DNA of 56,205 nt from Candidatus Pacearchaeota archaeon (GCA_018303855.1 JAGVXI010000009.1:1-56205), one strand, 5' to 3'. Positions 29,246-40,533 are shown, numbered from the stretch's first letter. A program made the numbers and translations. The notes: generated by a model not told the origin, from the letters alone.

Positions 29246-29878
29246 TTAAATTTTCTGTAAATATTTTGAAATTGTACTTATATCTTCTCGTACTCTTTCA
29301 ACACCAATTTCAGAATCAGCACCAATGCTAAATTTAAGTTCAGTGTGAATATAAACACTTGAAGCACTTTTAGTTATTCCAGCTTTGTGGTCGCCTGTAT
29401 CTCTAACTTCTCTTGCCTTTGTTCCAGAATAAATTTTTCCTGTTACTCTTATCCAAATTCTATCATATTTAGTTTTTGGTTTTGATAAAATAAATAATGT
29501 AATTGTTGTAATCCAAAGAAGAATAGATAACACTACAAGAGTATTATTAAAACCAGAGATATAAGTCAATATGGAAAAGAGTATAGAAACACCTAAACCT
29601 ATTAAAGAATATTTTTTAAATTCTTTAGCATATTTACGAAAATGTTTCTCATCTCTTTCTGCTTCCAACCCTTCTCTAAAATCTCTTACTCCTTCTGCTA
29701 CTTCGTCGTTAGTTATGAAACTTCCATAACTTGAAACCTCATAACCCATATCTTCAATTTTTCCAGTTAAATTCTCAACAGTTATTTCTGGATGTCCAGA
29801 TTCTATTGTAATCTCTTTGAATACTGGTTTCCTTTTTAATTCTTGAATTGTGATAAAACTTTCCTCTTTATCAGCCAT
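29246..29878 (-). CDS. Membrane protein of unknown function
   Basis: 210-aa ORF with central TM pair. Confidence 0.6.
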   Translation of the reverse strand: MADKEESFITIQELKRKPVFKEITIESGHPEITVENLTGKIEDMGYEVSSYGSFITNDEVAEGVRDFREGLEAERDEKHFRKYAKEFKKYSLIGLGVSILFSILTYISGFNNTLVVLSILLWITTITLFILSKPKTKYDRIWIRVTGKIYSGTKAREVRDTGDHKAGITKSASSVYIHTELKFSIGADSEIGVERVREDISTISKYLQKI

Positions 29879-30032
29879 TGATTATTCAGGAAAATAATAC
29901 TTAAAAAGTTATCTAAAACACCTGAAGATGCAACAGTGTAACCTCTCCAAAAAGTTTATAAAGCTAATTTTTTTTACATAATCACGTAAGAATTTCTTTA
30001 GAGAAATTTTACATAAGATGCTAATTTAAAAA

Positions 30033-30062
30033 ATGGCAAAAGAAAATCAGGAAATTTTCTAA
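30033..30062 (+). other. Mini-ORF MAKENQEIF* upstream of EF-1A
   Basis: ATGGCAAAAGAAAATCAGGAAATTTTCTAA; start duplicates EF-1A start ATGGCAAAAGATAAATC. Confidence 0.35.
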
Positions 30063-30095
30063 ACCATTTTTTTAACAAAAACAAAACACAAAAAA

Positions 30096-31373
30096 ATGGC
30101 AAAAGATAAATCAAATATGAATGTTGTTTTCGTCGGGCATGTTGACGCTGGAAAGTCAACAGTAGTTGGAAGGCTATTATTTGATACTGGTGCAGTAAGT
30201 GAGCAGGAAATGACAAAACTAAAAGCTGAGGCACAAAAATATGGCAAAATTGGTTTTGAATTTGCTTACATTATGGATAAATACAAAGAAGAGAGAGAAA
30301 GAGGAGTTACTATTGATTTGGCTTACAGAAAAATTCTAACACAAAAATGGCAAATTACAATAATTGACGCACCAGGGCACAGAGACTTTGTCAAAAACAT
30401 GATTACAGGAGCAAGCCAGGCAGATTCTGCTTTCCTTGTAGTTGATGCCAATAAGGGTGTTGAACCACAAACAACTGAACACTTGTGGTTATTAAGAACA
30501 ATGGGTGTAAGGAACATTGCTGTTGCAATTAATAAAATGGATAGCGCAGGATATAAAGAAGACACATTTAAAAAAGTCCAGGAAGATGTTACTAAACTAT
30601 TAACACAAGTTGGCGTAAAACCAGCTGCATTTATTGCATGTTCTGGATTAAAGGGGGATAATGTTCTTAAAAAATCAGCAAATACGCCATGGTACAAGGG
30701 GCCAACTATTATGGAGCAGTTTGATTTGTTCCCAAAACCAGAACTTCCAACTAATCTACCAATGAGAATGCCTTGCCAGGATGTTTATGAAATTACTGGC
30801 ATTGGAACTGTTCCTGTCGGTAAAATTGAAACAGGAGTTATGAAAGTTGGGCAAAAAGTCAAGATATTACCAGGCAGAACAGGCGAGGGAATAGAAGGAG
30901 AAATTAAATCAATAGAAATGCATCATGAATCTCTTCCAGAAGCAGTAGCAGGAGATAATGTTGGAATCAATATAAGAGGAGTTGGAAAAAAAGATATTGC
31001 AAGAGGAGATGTAATCTGTGATGCAGCCAAACCTATCCCAGTTGTAAAAGAATTTATTGCACAAATTGCAGTTATTAATCATCCAACTGTTTTGGCAAAA
31101 GGATATACTCCGGTGTTCCATATCCACACTGCTCAAGTGCCATGCCAATTTACAGAGTTAATAGAGCAAATTGACCCAAAATCAGGGCAAGTTATCAAGA
31201 AAAGTCCAGATTTCCTAAAAAATGGTGATGTTGCTAAAGTAAAAATCAGACCTCAAGGGAATTTATGCTTAGAAACTCAAAAAGAAAATGCTTTTACATC
31301 CAGATTTGCAGTAAGAGATGCTGGCGCAACTGTAGCTGCAGGTGTCTGCATTGAGATTACAGAGAAAAGATAA
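30096..31373 (+). CDS. tuf: Translation elongation factor 1-alpha
   Basis: [39 protein letters not shown]. Confidence 0.98.
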   Translation: MAKDKSNMNVVFVGHVDAGKSTVVGRLLFDTGAVSEQEMTKLKAEAQKYGKIGFEFAYIMDKYKEERERGVTIDLAYRKILTQKWQITIIDAPGHRDFVKNMITGASQADSAFLVVDANKGVEPQTTEHLWLLRTMGVRNIAVAINKMDSAGYKEDTFKKVQEDVTKLLTQVGVKPAAFIACSGLKGDNVLKKSANTPWYKGPTIMEQFDLFPKPELPTNLPMRMPCQDVYEITGIGTVPVGKIETGVMKVGQKVKILPGRTGEGIEGEIKSIEMHHESLPEAVAGDNVGINIRGVGKKDIARGDVICDAAKPIPVVKEFIAQIAVINHPTVLAKGYTPVFHIHTAQVPCQFTELIEQIDPKSGQVIKKSPDFLKNGDVAKVKIRPQGNLCLETQKENAFTSRFAVRDAGATVAAGVCIEITEKR

Positions 31374-31716
31374 CATTTGTTAGTGAATTTGTATAATCTT
31401 ATTGTTAATAATCTATCAAACTCCATAATGTATTATGATGTTATATGATTGTCCAATAATATAATTCCCTCTTTATACTAACACTTTATCAAAAAAATTA
31501 TAAATAAAATTAAATAAAACAAAAAAATGAATCTTAACGGATTGATAACGCTTTATAACGGGGAATTTTCCCATCTGCATACTGACTTGTGCAATGGTAA
31601 AAGGCTAAAGAATATTGCCCATGAACATCCAAGATTACTTATCGAAGTAGATGGTAATCTCCGACTTTTAGAAGAAGCATATAGATTTTATCTTCAAACA
31701 AGGAGATAAAATTTTC

Positions 31717-32886
31717 TCACCTTGTATAAAAAAAATAATTTGCCTGCTCAGTTTCTTGCCCTTGTTTTTCAATAACCTGCCAATTTTTTTTATCTTCATC
31801 TAAAAAACGCTTTATCAATTCCCTATCCATATTGTTCAATGGTTTTGCGGCAGATATTTTTGCAAGAATGCTTGGATTATAAAACCTCGCTGCATGTGAA
31901 AGAATAACTGTCTCAAAATACAGGTTAGGAGTTCCTGAAGGAATGAAAACATCTCCAATATTATCAGAACCGAGCTTAACAGGAATATTTTCCTTCAGCA
32001 TTTCTAAAACTCTTGCTATACTACTATGAGTAGGAGTTTTTATTTGCCTTGGCTGTCTCATAGAAATAGCAGCAGAAGGACAGCAGATTACCCCTATATT
32101 GTAATAGTTAAGCGCTTTTAACAATTTTTCAAATCTTTCTTCACTATAACAAGAAGGAGCAATTGCGTGAATTGCCCAAACACTTGGCTCATGGCTTTGA
32201 ATTTCTGGTGAACCAATCCACCTAACAGCTTGCACAAGTGTTTCTGTTCCATTTTCATAGGGAGAATTTGTCTGGTCAACATGCATATGCACTGGTTTTT
32301 TTAGTTTTTTGCCGAGTTCAAGAATTCTTTTCATATGCTCATCATAGCCAATGTGATTTTTTGCTATATCCCTTTCAGGCAATGCACCGAGAATATCAAC
32401 TTTTTCAGCAGCTTGCTCATAAATTTTCCATCTTTCAGTGTCGCCATCTCTGAAACCAAAAATAGGATGAGCTCCTAGCAAAATATTTATTCTTCCTACA
32501 AATTCATTTTTTAATTTTAAAGCAGTTTCAAGTGCTGACAATTTAACATTATCAGCTGTTGTGTCGATAAAAGCAACAACCTCTCTTGTTCCTAACTTGA
32601 TTATTTTTTCCAGCTGGGTTCTCATTCTGTTTTCCAAATCTTCTTGCTGATAAGCTTCACCTCTGTGCAAATCACCTGTTAAATCTTGCTTTACACTCAA
32701 TGGATAGCTTGAGGCTTCAACAGGATCCATGCTTACATGATGCAAATATTTTTCAGAAGTTGTATCAGCCCTGTCAAGATGAGTGTGAGCATTTACCCAT
32801 CCGCCATATTCCATAACTTTAGTAACTAATGTATTTTCCCAATCAGTCAGAAATTGCGCTTTATCCTTGCCCTCTTCATTATCCAT
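31717..32886 (-). CDS. Amidohydrolase-family metal-dependent hydrolase (cytosine-deaminase-like)
   Basis: GGWVNAHTHLDRADTT, PVHMHVDQTNSP, WAIHAIAPSC, PVKLGSDNIGD. Confidence 0.8.
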   Translation of the reverse strand: MDNEEGKDKAQFLTDWENTLVTKVMEYGGWVNAHTHLDRADTTSEKYLHHVSMDPVEASSYPLSVKQDLTGDLHRGEAYQQEDLENRMRTQLEKIIKLGTREVVAFIDTTADNVKLSALETALKLKNEFVGRINILLGAHPIFGFRDGDTERWKIYEQAAEKVDILGALPERDIAKNHIGYDEHMKRILELGKKLKKPVHMHVDQTNSPYENGTETLVQAVRWIGSPEIQSHEPSVWAIHAIAPSCYSEERFEKLLKALNYYNIGVICCPSAAISMRQPRQIKTPTHSSIARVLEMLKENIPVKLGSDNIGDVFIPSGTPNLYFETVILSHAARFYNPSILAKISAAKPLNNMDRELIKRFLDEDKKNWQVIEKQGQETEQANYFFYTR

Positions 32887-32984
32887 TAAAATATATTAAA
32901 GCAATTAAGGTATATAAATGTTGGTTACAATTTCTAATAACAATTTACAATAATGCTTAAATACTACATACTTTTAATTTTTGC

Positions 32985-33542
32985 ATGTTAAAAAAGAGCA
33001 TGTCAAAATCTGAAATAGAAACTGAATTAAAAAGCAAAGGGGATTTTGTCCAGATAGACTACCTGGCAAAATATGTTTCTGAAAAACCTGCTTTTGATAT
33101 GAAAAAATTTGCTTATCAAAAATTAGCTGAGATTTATGAAAGAAGGTATATGTTTGGCGAAGCTGCCAAAACATACGGATTTATCGCTGACCTTGCTCTT
33201 ACCTTTACTGAAAAAATAAAATTCAATTCAAAACAAGTTGAATTATATGTCAAAGCCGGAATGTTTGAAAGGGCAGATGAATGCATGCAGACAACATTAA
33301 GTAATGCAAATGCCTCTCAAAAAGCAGAAGTCATGTTTGCTATAAAAGAGTTCTACAAAAAGCAGGCATTGGTTTATGAAAAAGAGAAACGAAGAGCTCA
33401 TGCAGCAAAAGTTTATGAAAAACTTGCTTCAATGAATTTAAGCGAAACTGAAAAAGAAGAAGTTAGAAACAAACTTCTGCACTTATATGAAGAACTTGGA
33501 AAAATCAAGGAATATATGATGTTAAAAGGGAAGATTGATTGA
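32985..33542 (+). CDS. TPR-like helical protein
   Basis: Repeated A..Y.....A.....Y helical-pair pattern. Confidence 0.6.
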   Translation: MLKKSMSKSEIETELKSKGDFVQIDYLAKYVSEKPAFDMKKFAYQKLAEIYERRYMFGEAAKTYGFIADLALTFTEKIKFNSKQVELYVKAGMFERADECMQTTLSNANASQKAEVMFAIKEFYKKQALVYEKEKRRAHAAKVYEKLASMNLSETEKEEVRNKLLHLYEELGKIKEYMMLKGKID

Positions 33543-33714
33543 AAACAATTTTCCAACAAAGAGCGATATTTCTGATAAAGATTTATTTTCATTGCAGAAA
33601 TAGTTAAGATAACTAAGATAAAATTGTCCTTAAATTAATAACCCCAATTAACCTCTTATGATTGGTAATTCTCAGTGTATTAAACCACATCAAAACCTTT
33701 TAATAAATAAAAGT

Positions 33715-33963
33715 TTATTTCAATAAATCTTTTTCTAAACTATTCCCATCTATTGCTGAAAAGTATTTGACACCATTTATTTCAACATACGTTTCTGGCA
33801 GAGGATTAACATTTAAGTTTCTTTGTTGGATTGTTTGGGTATTTTCTAATTTTTTATAAGAATAGTTGGATCCCAAAACCAAATATGCTGTTATAATTCC
33901 TACTGCCATAATCGCCCCTGCTATAAGCGGTACAATGTCTGAATCATACCATTTGTTTGCCAT
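33715..33963 (-). CDS. Small membrane protein
   Basis: 82-aa ORF with a single TM. Confidence 0.5.
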   Translation of the reverse strand: MANKWYDSDIVPLIAGAIMAVGIITAYLVLGSNYSYKKLENTQTIQQRNLNVNPLPETYVEINGVKYFSAIDGNSLEKDLLK

Positions 33964-34337
33964 TTTTAATCTTCATTTTAATTGATAACACCCTTTATAA
34001 ATCTTATGGTTGTGTCACTACTTGATAATTATGTTAAATTTACTTAAGTAATTTTTCAATTAATACTCTAATTCTAACTTTTATCTCCTAAAACCCCTCT
34101 GCCCATCAATTAATGCACCATAAAAACCCACCTCAAGCTTTATAAACCTTGCTTGGGATATTTTAGTATTAGGAAAAGCTCACAGATTATTAATTCACAA
34201 TTCACACTTTAACTTTCATTTTAGCATCACGCTATTTTTGTGAAAAAAAGTAATAAGGATTGCAATATCTAAGTGATATTTTTCTAATTGTGCTAATATA
34301 GCATATTAAACTAAATAGATAAACAGGAGAAAAAAAA

Positions 34338-35525
34338 ATGGCAAAAGTATCACCAGTATCAATAAAGTATATGATACATGCAAATTTCTTAGCCGAGGGT
34401 GCATTAGAAAAACCTGATGTTATTGGCGCTTTATTTGGGCAGACAGAGGGGCTTTTAGGAAGCGATTTGGAAATGAGGGAACTTCAAAAAGAAGGCAAGA
34501 TTGGAAGGATTGAAGTTGAGCTGGAAACAAGGGACAAAAAAACAACCGGACACATCAGTATTCCAACTGCTCTTGACCAATCAGAAACAACTCTTATTGC
34601 AGCTGCTATTGAAACAATAGAGAGAATAGGGCCAAGTGATGCGCAAATAGAAGTTGAAAAAATTGAAGATGTTAGAGGAACTAAAAGAGATTACATTATT
34701 GAAAGAGCTAAAAAGCTTATGAGTCAAATTCATGGCTCTTCTGATTCAAGAGAAATCTCTAATACAGTCAAAACTTCAAGTAGAATGGCTCAGATACAGG
34801 AGTTTGGAAATGAAAAACTTCCTTGCGGGAACATTTCAGGCAATGAAGTAATTGTTGTTGAAGGTAGGGCAGATGTGCTTAATCTGCTGAGAAATGGAGT
34901 GAATAATGTAATTGCAATGAATGGCACTAAACTTCCAGAATCAATCAGAGAACTTAGCCAGGAAAAGCAGATAACTCTTTTTGTTGATGGAGACAGAGGC
35001 GGAAAGTTGATAATAAAAAATGTGCTTGACAATGCAAAAATTGACTCAATTGTTGTTGCACCTGATGGCAAAGAAGTTGAAGAACTGACTGGCAAGGAAA
35101 TTCTTATGACACTTAGAAAAAGAATTCCTGCCAGCAGGTTTTCTTTTAGAGAAAACCTGCATGAAAGAGGTTATGATGAAAAAGAGAATAATCTTGATAA
35201 ATCAGATAAAAATGAAGATGAAAACCCAATCAAAAAAATTAAATTGATGGAAGAAGATAAAAAAAAGCTAAAAAAGCTTTCTGATAATAACCATGGAAAA
35301 GGAAAAGCAATACTATTAAATGTTAATCTTGAAGAGATTAAAAAAGTTTCAACAAGAAACCTAATAAACACACTTAAAGAAATAAGAGAAAAAATATATG
35401 TGCTGATAATTGACGGCACTGTAACTTCTGGATTAATTGGTTTTGCAGAAAAAGCTGGATGCCAGGCAATTGTGGCAAAGAACTTCGCATCTGTTGATAC
35501 AAATATGGAATTGCTGAGTTTGTAA
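34338..35525 (+). CDS. dnaG: Archaeal DnaG-like primase (Toprim)
   Basis: KYMIHANFLAEGALEKPDVIGALFGQTEGLLG; VIVVEGRADVLNLLRNG; ITLFVDGDRGGKLI. Confidence 0.95.
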   Translation: MAKVSPVSIKYMIHANFLAEGALEKPDVIGALFGQTEGLLGSDLEMRELQKEGKIGRIEVELETRDKKTTGHISIPTALDQSETTLIAAAIETIERIGPSDAQIEVEKIEDVRGTKRDYIIERAKKLMSQIHGSSDSREISNTVKTSSRMAQIQEFGNEKLPCGNISGNEVIVVEGRADVLNLLRNGVNNVIAMNGTKLPESIRELSQEKQITLFVDGDRGGKLIIKNVLDNAKIDSIVVAPDGKEVEELTGKEILMTLRKRIPASRFSFRENLHERGYDEKENNLDKSDKNEDENPIKKIKLMEEDKKKLKKLSDNNHGKGKAILLNVNLEEIKKVSTRNLINTLKEIREKIYVLIIDGTVTSGLIGFAEKAGCQAIVAKNFASVDTNMELLSL

Positions 35526-35583
35526 GCTCAGAGAGGTTACGTTGAGGCGTTTATCATTAAAAACAGAAAAGTTTAAATAGAAG

Positions 35584-35597
35584 TAAGATTAATCTTA
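35584..35597. promoter_or_regulatory. 14-bp palindrome upstream of MazEF-like pair
   Basis: taagattaatctta perfect palindrome next to TATA-like gtttaaataga. Confidence 0.45.
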
Positions 35598-35666
35598 TTT
35601 AGCAAGAAAACCTTTTATGAGTTTTTTGGCTTATTAAAAATTAGACTAAACAAACAAAATTTTAAG

Positions 35667-35885
35667 ATGATAATCGATACAACTAAAATGAGTTCGAGAG
35701 GGCAGGTAGTTATACCTTTAGATATGCGAGAAGGCATAAAAGAAGGAGACAAACTTATTGTTATCAGAAAAGATAATGAGATTATATTAAAAAAATCAAT
35801 CCCAGAAAGTGCATTATGGTCTGAAAAATCTTTATCAAAAACTTGGCTGAACAAAAAGGAAGATGAAATATGGAAGGATTTGTAA
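35667..35885 (+). CDS. AbrB/MazE-type antitoxin
   Basis: TTKMSSRGQVVIPLDMREGIKEGDKLIVIRKDNEIILKK. Confidence 0.88.
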   Translation: MIIDTTKMSSRGQVVIPLDMREGIKEGDKLIVIRKDNEIILKKSIPESALWSEKSLSKTWLNKKEDEIWKDL

Positions 35886-36202
35886 AGAGGGACATAGTTG
35901 TTTTAGAGTTTCCTTTTTCAAATTTAATACAAGCCAAGAAAAGACCTTCTCTGATTATCAAAGTTCCAAAAGGAGATGATGCTATAGCCTGCCAGATAAC
36001 TGGAAGATCTTATGAAAAATTAGTTGAAATCCCGATAAAAAAAGAGGATTTTTATAAGGGAAGTTTAAAAGTTGAAAGTTATATTAGAATAGACAAAATA
36101 TTTTCTATTGAAAAATCATTAATTAAATACAAAGTAGGCTCATTAAAACAAGAAAAGTTTAATGAAGTAATTGATAGAATTTGTTCTTTTCTAAGGAATT
36201 GA
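35870..36202 (+). CDS. MazF/PemK-type toxin
   Basis: VKRDIVVLEFPFSNLIQAKKRPSLII; overlaps antitoxin by 16 nt. Confidence 0.85.
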   Translation: MEGFVKRDIVVLEFPFSNLIQAKKRPSLIIKVPKGDDAIACQITGRSYEKLVEIPIKKEDFYKGSLKVESYIRIDKIFSIEKSLIKYKVGSLKQEKFNEVIDRICSFLRN

Positions 36203-36413
36203 CTAAAATGAGTGAATTTAATCCTGATTGTTGACTAATCGTGGGGCATAAGTTTAAAGTCCATTGATTAATCAAACTAAATAGGTTATTAATTGATAAT
36301 ATACCACACTGGTTATAGACTTGGTTATGCCAATTATTACTTTTATATTTCTGATGTATTAAAAAATTAAGGGGAAACAATAATTTTAAATATCCCTTTC
36401 CCTATTTCCTATT

Positions 36414-36866
36414 ATGAATAAAAGAGGCATGAGCAAGACATTTATAGTTATTATGCTTGCAATCATAGCAATACTTGCAGTATATTTTACGTTCTTTTTT
36501 TATTACAAATGCACTGATACTGATTGCTTTAGGGCTCATCAGGAAAAATGCTCAAAAACAAAATTTATAAATGACGCCCAGGATGCAACATGGGGTTATG
36601 CAATAAAAGGAAAAAGCAGCGGGCAATGCAAAATTGAGGTAGAATTAGTGCAGATTAAGCAGGGCGAAAAAACTCTTGAGGAATTAGAAGGGAATAAAAT
36701 GCTTTGTTATCTGCCTTTAGGCAATACTGCAAATCCTGAAGCAGACATTTCAAAATGCCATGGATTGCTTAAAGAAAAATTGCAGGAAACAATAATAAAC
36801 AAACTGCATTCTTACATATTGAGTAGTGTTGGAGAAATCAGTGAAGAATTTAAAAAAGTGATTTGA
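36414..36866 (+). CDS. Membrane-anchored hypothetical protein
   Basis: N-terminal TM, conserved-looking Cys residues. Confidence 0.6.
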   Translation: MNKRGMSKTFIVIMLAIIAILAVYFTFFFYYKCTDTDCFRAHQEKCSKTKFINDAQDATWGYAIKGKSSGQCKIEVELVQIKQGEKTLEELEGNKMLCYLPLGNTANPEADISKCHGLLKEKLQETIINKLHSYILSSVGEISEEFKKVI

Positions 36867-36873
36867 TACTAAG

Positions 36874-37089
36874 TTATTGCGGAAGCCCTTGGTTTAAAGT
36901 GTAAGTTATTTTTGTTCCTTCACCATGTATTTCAGCAATTTGCAAGGTTCCATCTGAATCATCTGGCAAATCATGAGCCATTTCTTCAAGAGCTTCTCTA
37001 AAAGATTTCACTGTTTTTACAGCTTTGAAATCCCATGTTGTTCCCATATAAACTTCAATCATGCTGTCTTTCTTATCAAGAGATACCAT
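36874..37089 (-). CDS. Hypothetical protein
   Basis: 71-aa ORF. Confidence 0.45.
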   Translation of the reverse strand: MVSLDKKDSMIEVYMGTTWDFKAVKTVKSFREALEEMAHDLPDDSDGTLQIAEIHGEGTKITYTLNQGLPQ

Positions 37090-37509
37090 AATCTTAATTT
37101 TGCAGGACCATATTTAAACATTTGCTTTTATTTTAAACCCAAAATTATTTGAATGGCATAAAAATTTTAATAAATCTTCATTGGTTGCAATTAGATAATT
37201 CTTAAGTTAATATAGTATTATTCTGTAATAAAACAAAATTTATAACAAATAATCCAAGTTGATTTAATGTATCCTTGCCCGCTTAAATTGATATTTTGCA
37301 GGTAAATAACAAATTAAAACTTGAAAAAACTATAAATAAAATTCCCGTCGGTAAAATAACTTTTTTACCTGCTTAAAAAAATGTTACTGGTTGTTACTTA
37401 CAATAAGTAAATTAAATGCAACTATGAAATTAATGTTGTATGTTGTCACCATAAAGTTTATAAACGAATTTTAGCTGTTGAGACTAACTAAATATATGAA
37501 AAACTTAAG

Positions 37510-38805
37510 ATGAGAACCAAAATTTTATTGGTTTCTTTGGTAACACTTGCAATCACTTTGGCTCTTTTGAGTGCTGTGACTGCACAAATCGCAGATAACG
37601 TTAATGTAAAAGTTAATGACTTGTGGGTTTATGTAGAAGGTACAGGTCCAGTTGGTAGTAATGTAAGCGTTAGAGCTGGAGAAACAATTTCTGTTAAAGT
37701 AACTTTTACTGCAAATGAAAGTGCAGATAAAGTTAGAGTAAAAGCAGAAATTGAAGGCGACAGAGATGTTGATGCTGAAACTTCAGAATTCAGTGTTGAA
37801 GCTGAAACAAGATATAGCAAGACATTGAAGCTTACAGTTCCTTTTGAATTGAAGGATGAATTAAGCGATAAATTAGAGCTTAACATTGAAATTGAAAGCG
37901 ACAGTGATGCAGCTGATTGGGACAATGGTGGAGCTGAAGTTGCTACATTAAGAGTTCAAAGAGAAACTTTTGAAGCTTCAATTAAGTCAATTGAAACACC
38001 TCAAAGTGTTGAAGCTGGGCAAACATTGCCAGTTGATGTGGTTTTGAAAAGCACAGGTTATAATGACTTGGATGATGTGTATGTAACTGCATCTATACCT
38101 GCTTTGGGTGTTAAGAGAACAGCTTATTTCGGTGACTTAGTTGCTCTTGAATGCACAGATGATGACGACACTGCAGAAGAAAACTATGGTGTTGCACTTC
38201 CATTTGATAGAAGCTGTGATGAAGATGACATTGACACTGTTAGCGGAAGAATCTATCTTGAACTTCCAGATGAAGCAGCAGAAGGTGTTTATACAATTGA
38301 AGTTAAAGCTTCAAATGATGACACTGAATCTAGTGCTACAGCACAAGTTATTGTAAGAGCAATCGGCTCAAGCGATGTTATCGCTACAGTAACTGGTAGA
38401 ACTGTTGCTGCTGGAGAAAATGCTGTGTACAGCGTATTAATTATAAACCCAACAAGCAAGTTGGCTGTTTATAGAATTGTACCAGAAGCTTCAAGTGACC
38501 TAAGTGTTAGCGCAAGCGAAACTGTTGTTGCTGTTCCTGCTGGTTCAAGCAAGACAGTTGAAGTAACTGCAAAGTCTGACGTTGAGGGAGCATATAACTT
38601 TAATGTTAGTGTTTTCTCAGGCGAAGAACTTGTTAAAGCAGTTGCACTTAGTGCTAATGTAGAAGGTAAGAAAACAGTTGCCAGTCCAGTTACAGTACTT
38701 ACAGTAGTTTTAGCAATAATTTTTATTGTATTGCTAATTGTATTGTTTGTATTAGTTGGAAAGAAACCTGAAAAAGCTGAAGAATTCGGAGAAAGTTATT
38801 ACTAA
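37510..38805 (+). CDS. Secreted surface protein with C-terminal TM (S-layer/CARDB-like)
   Basis: Signal peptide, repeated beta-type domains (VEAGQTLPVDVVLKSTGYNDLDDVYVTASIP), C-terminal TM. Confidence 0.75.
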   Translation: MRTKILLVSLVTLAITLALLSAVTAQIADNVNVKVNDLWVYVEGTGPVGSNVSVRAGETISVKVTFTANESADKVRVKAEIEGDRDVDAETSEFSVEAETRYSKTLKLTVPFELKDELSDKLELNIEIESDSDAADWDNGGAEVATLRVQRETFEASIKSIETPQSVEAGQTLPVDVVLKSTGYNDLDDVYVTASIPALGVKRTAYFGDLVALECTDDDDTAEENYGVALPFDRSCDEDDIDTVSGRIYLELPDEAAEGVYTIEVKASNDDTESSATAQVIVRAIGSSDVIATVTGRTVAAGENAVYSVLIINPTSKLAVYRIVPEASSDLSVSASETVVAVPAGSSKTVEVTAKSDVEGAYNFNVSVFSGEELVKAVALSANVEGKKTVASPVTVLTVVLAIIFIVLLIVLFVLVGKKPEKAEEFGESYY

Positions 38806-38807
38806 CT

Positions 38808-38870
38808 TTCCTTTTTTATTTTTTTATTTTTAATTTTTTAATTTTTCTTTTATTTTTATTTTTTTAATAT
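38808..38870 (+). terminator. T-tract transcription termination region
   Basis: Multiple T5-T7 runs directly after the stop codon. Confidence 0.6.
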
Positions 38871-39104
38871 GCTAGTTAGTACACTCGCAAGTTCGTGCGG
38901 TTAAACTATTGTATTAATATATTTATAATATACGTTAATGATAAAAACCAGTATTAATCTAACTTAGATTGCTTCATGATTAATATTTAACAATAAACCC
39001 CATCATAACAATTTAACTATATTTTACATTAAGAATTAGCTAACAATCTATGGTTCAATGTTTAACATAATATGACTAACCTTAATTTTTACAATTAAAA
39101 ATCT

Positions 39105-39749
39105 TCAACCCTCAACAAACGGCACAAAGATAAAGCCCGGAATGTCTCTCTGAACCTTCAATTCCCCTTTAATCTTTTGAAATACCACTAGTGATTGCCC
39201 AATGTCATGCACAGTATTTAGAGGAGCAACTAAAAGCCCGTTTTCTTTTAATTGGGTTTCAAGTGCTGTTGGAATCTTATCAAGTGCTGCGCTCATTATA
39301 ATCCTATCATAAGGAGAATTCTCATCTAACCCTAAATGGCCATTTCTATTATAAACCGTAATATTATTATAATCAGTTAATTTTAAATTATCTTTTGATT
39401 TTTCAGCAAGCTCTTCAATTACCTCTATGCCGTAAACCTCACCCTTTTTCCCCACTAATTCAGACATTAAAGCTAAAACATAGCCACATCCAGAGCCAAC
39501 TTCAAGAACTTTCTGACTATCTTTTAAGTCTAACAAGTTTAACATTAAAGCAATTGTATACGGCTGGGAAATTGTTTGTCCATAACCAATTTGAAGCGGA
39601 TAATCTTTATATGCCTCATTTTCCAGCTTAGAAGGGATAAAATTTTCCCTCTTAACTTTATCAAATGCTGATACAATTTTTTCAGAGAAACCGCGAATTC
39701 TTAAGCTATCTAAAAGAGCATTTTTTTGATTCAAAATATTATTAACCAT
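39105..39749 (-). CDS. pcm: Protein-L-isoaspartate O-methyltransferase
   Basis: GYGQTISQPYTIALMLNLLDLKDSQKVLEVGSGCGYVLALMSELVG. Confidence 0.95.
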   Translation of the reverse strand: MVNNILNQKNALLDSLRIRGFSEKIVSAFDKVKRENFIPSKLENEAYKDYPLQIGYGQTISQPYTIALMLNLLDLKDSQKVLEVGSGCGYVLALMSELVGKKGEVYGIEVIEELAEKSKDNLKLTDYNNITVYNRNGHLGLDENSPYDRIIMSAALDKIPTALETQLKENGLLVAPLNTVHDIGQSLVVFQKIKGELKVQRDIPGFIFVPFVEG

Positions 39750-40041
39750 AATTTTAAATGTAATTCAAACTTTAAATAATTAGTGGGTAATATTTTGTTA
39801 AAAAGGAAAATTAGCTAATATAGATAAGCACAATACCACCAACATTTTTATGGATTAAGCGATTTATTTTATTTTAATGTTAGTAAACCTATAATTAAAA
39901 TTATTGATTAACCCCTGATAAGAATCTTATATTCAAACTAAATAATGAATATACTAGAATAATCATTAAATCCACTTAACAATAAAGAGTATTCTCCCCA
40001 TAAACAAAACTTTTATTAGTCTCTGCATCCCTTTATTTTCA

Positions 40042-40533
40042 ATGGAAAACGCAGAATTTGAGCCAGACAAAACACTTTATATCATAGATTCATTCCGCCC
40101 TTGTAAAGGACGCTTATGGAAACTTATTGGACTTCATAAAAGAACGCACAGGGAAATACTTGGTTTTAACCAGATGTCAGAAAGAATACAAACTATTACA
40201 TTAGGATTTGTGCAAAATATAAATCGTTGGAACAGATTTAAAAAAACTGAAGAAGAATACAGGCATTACCAGAAAAAAATTTGCGAGGATTTAGAAGAAC
40301 TATCATATGAAGTATTTAAATACCCACTTGTTAGGCAGTTAATATTCTGGGATCAAGAAAGTTCCAGGTTATATGGGCGATTAGAAATTAGAAATGAGAA
40401 TAGAGAAATATCTAGATTTGTAAAAATGCCTTGGGATTTAACTCGTGAAGAAATAATAGCACAAATGAAAGAAGAAATTGAAAAAGAAGGAGCTAAAAAT
40501 AATCTTATACCTTCAGGCTCACAATTTTGCTGA
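40042..40533 (+). CDS. Hypothetical protein
   Basis: 163-aa ORF; 3' end overlaps the convergent SMC-like gene. Confidence 0.5.
   Translation: MENAEFEPDKTLYIIDSFRPCKGRLWKLIGLHKRTHREILGFNQMSERIQTITLGFVQNINRWNRFKKTEEEYRHYQKKICEDLEELSYEVFKYPLVRQLIFWDQESSRLYGRLEIRNENREISRFVKMPWDLTREEIIAQMKEEIEKEGAKNNLIPSGSQFC

Noticed and set aside
31527-31709. 60-aa plus-strand ORF after EF-1A
   Set aside because: Plausible small gene but no recognisable family or motif; not listed as a supported CDS.
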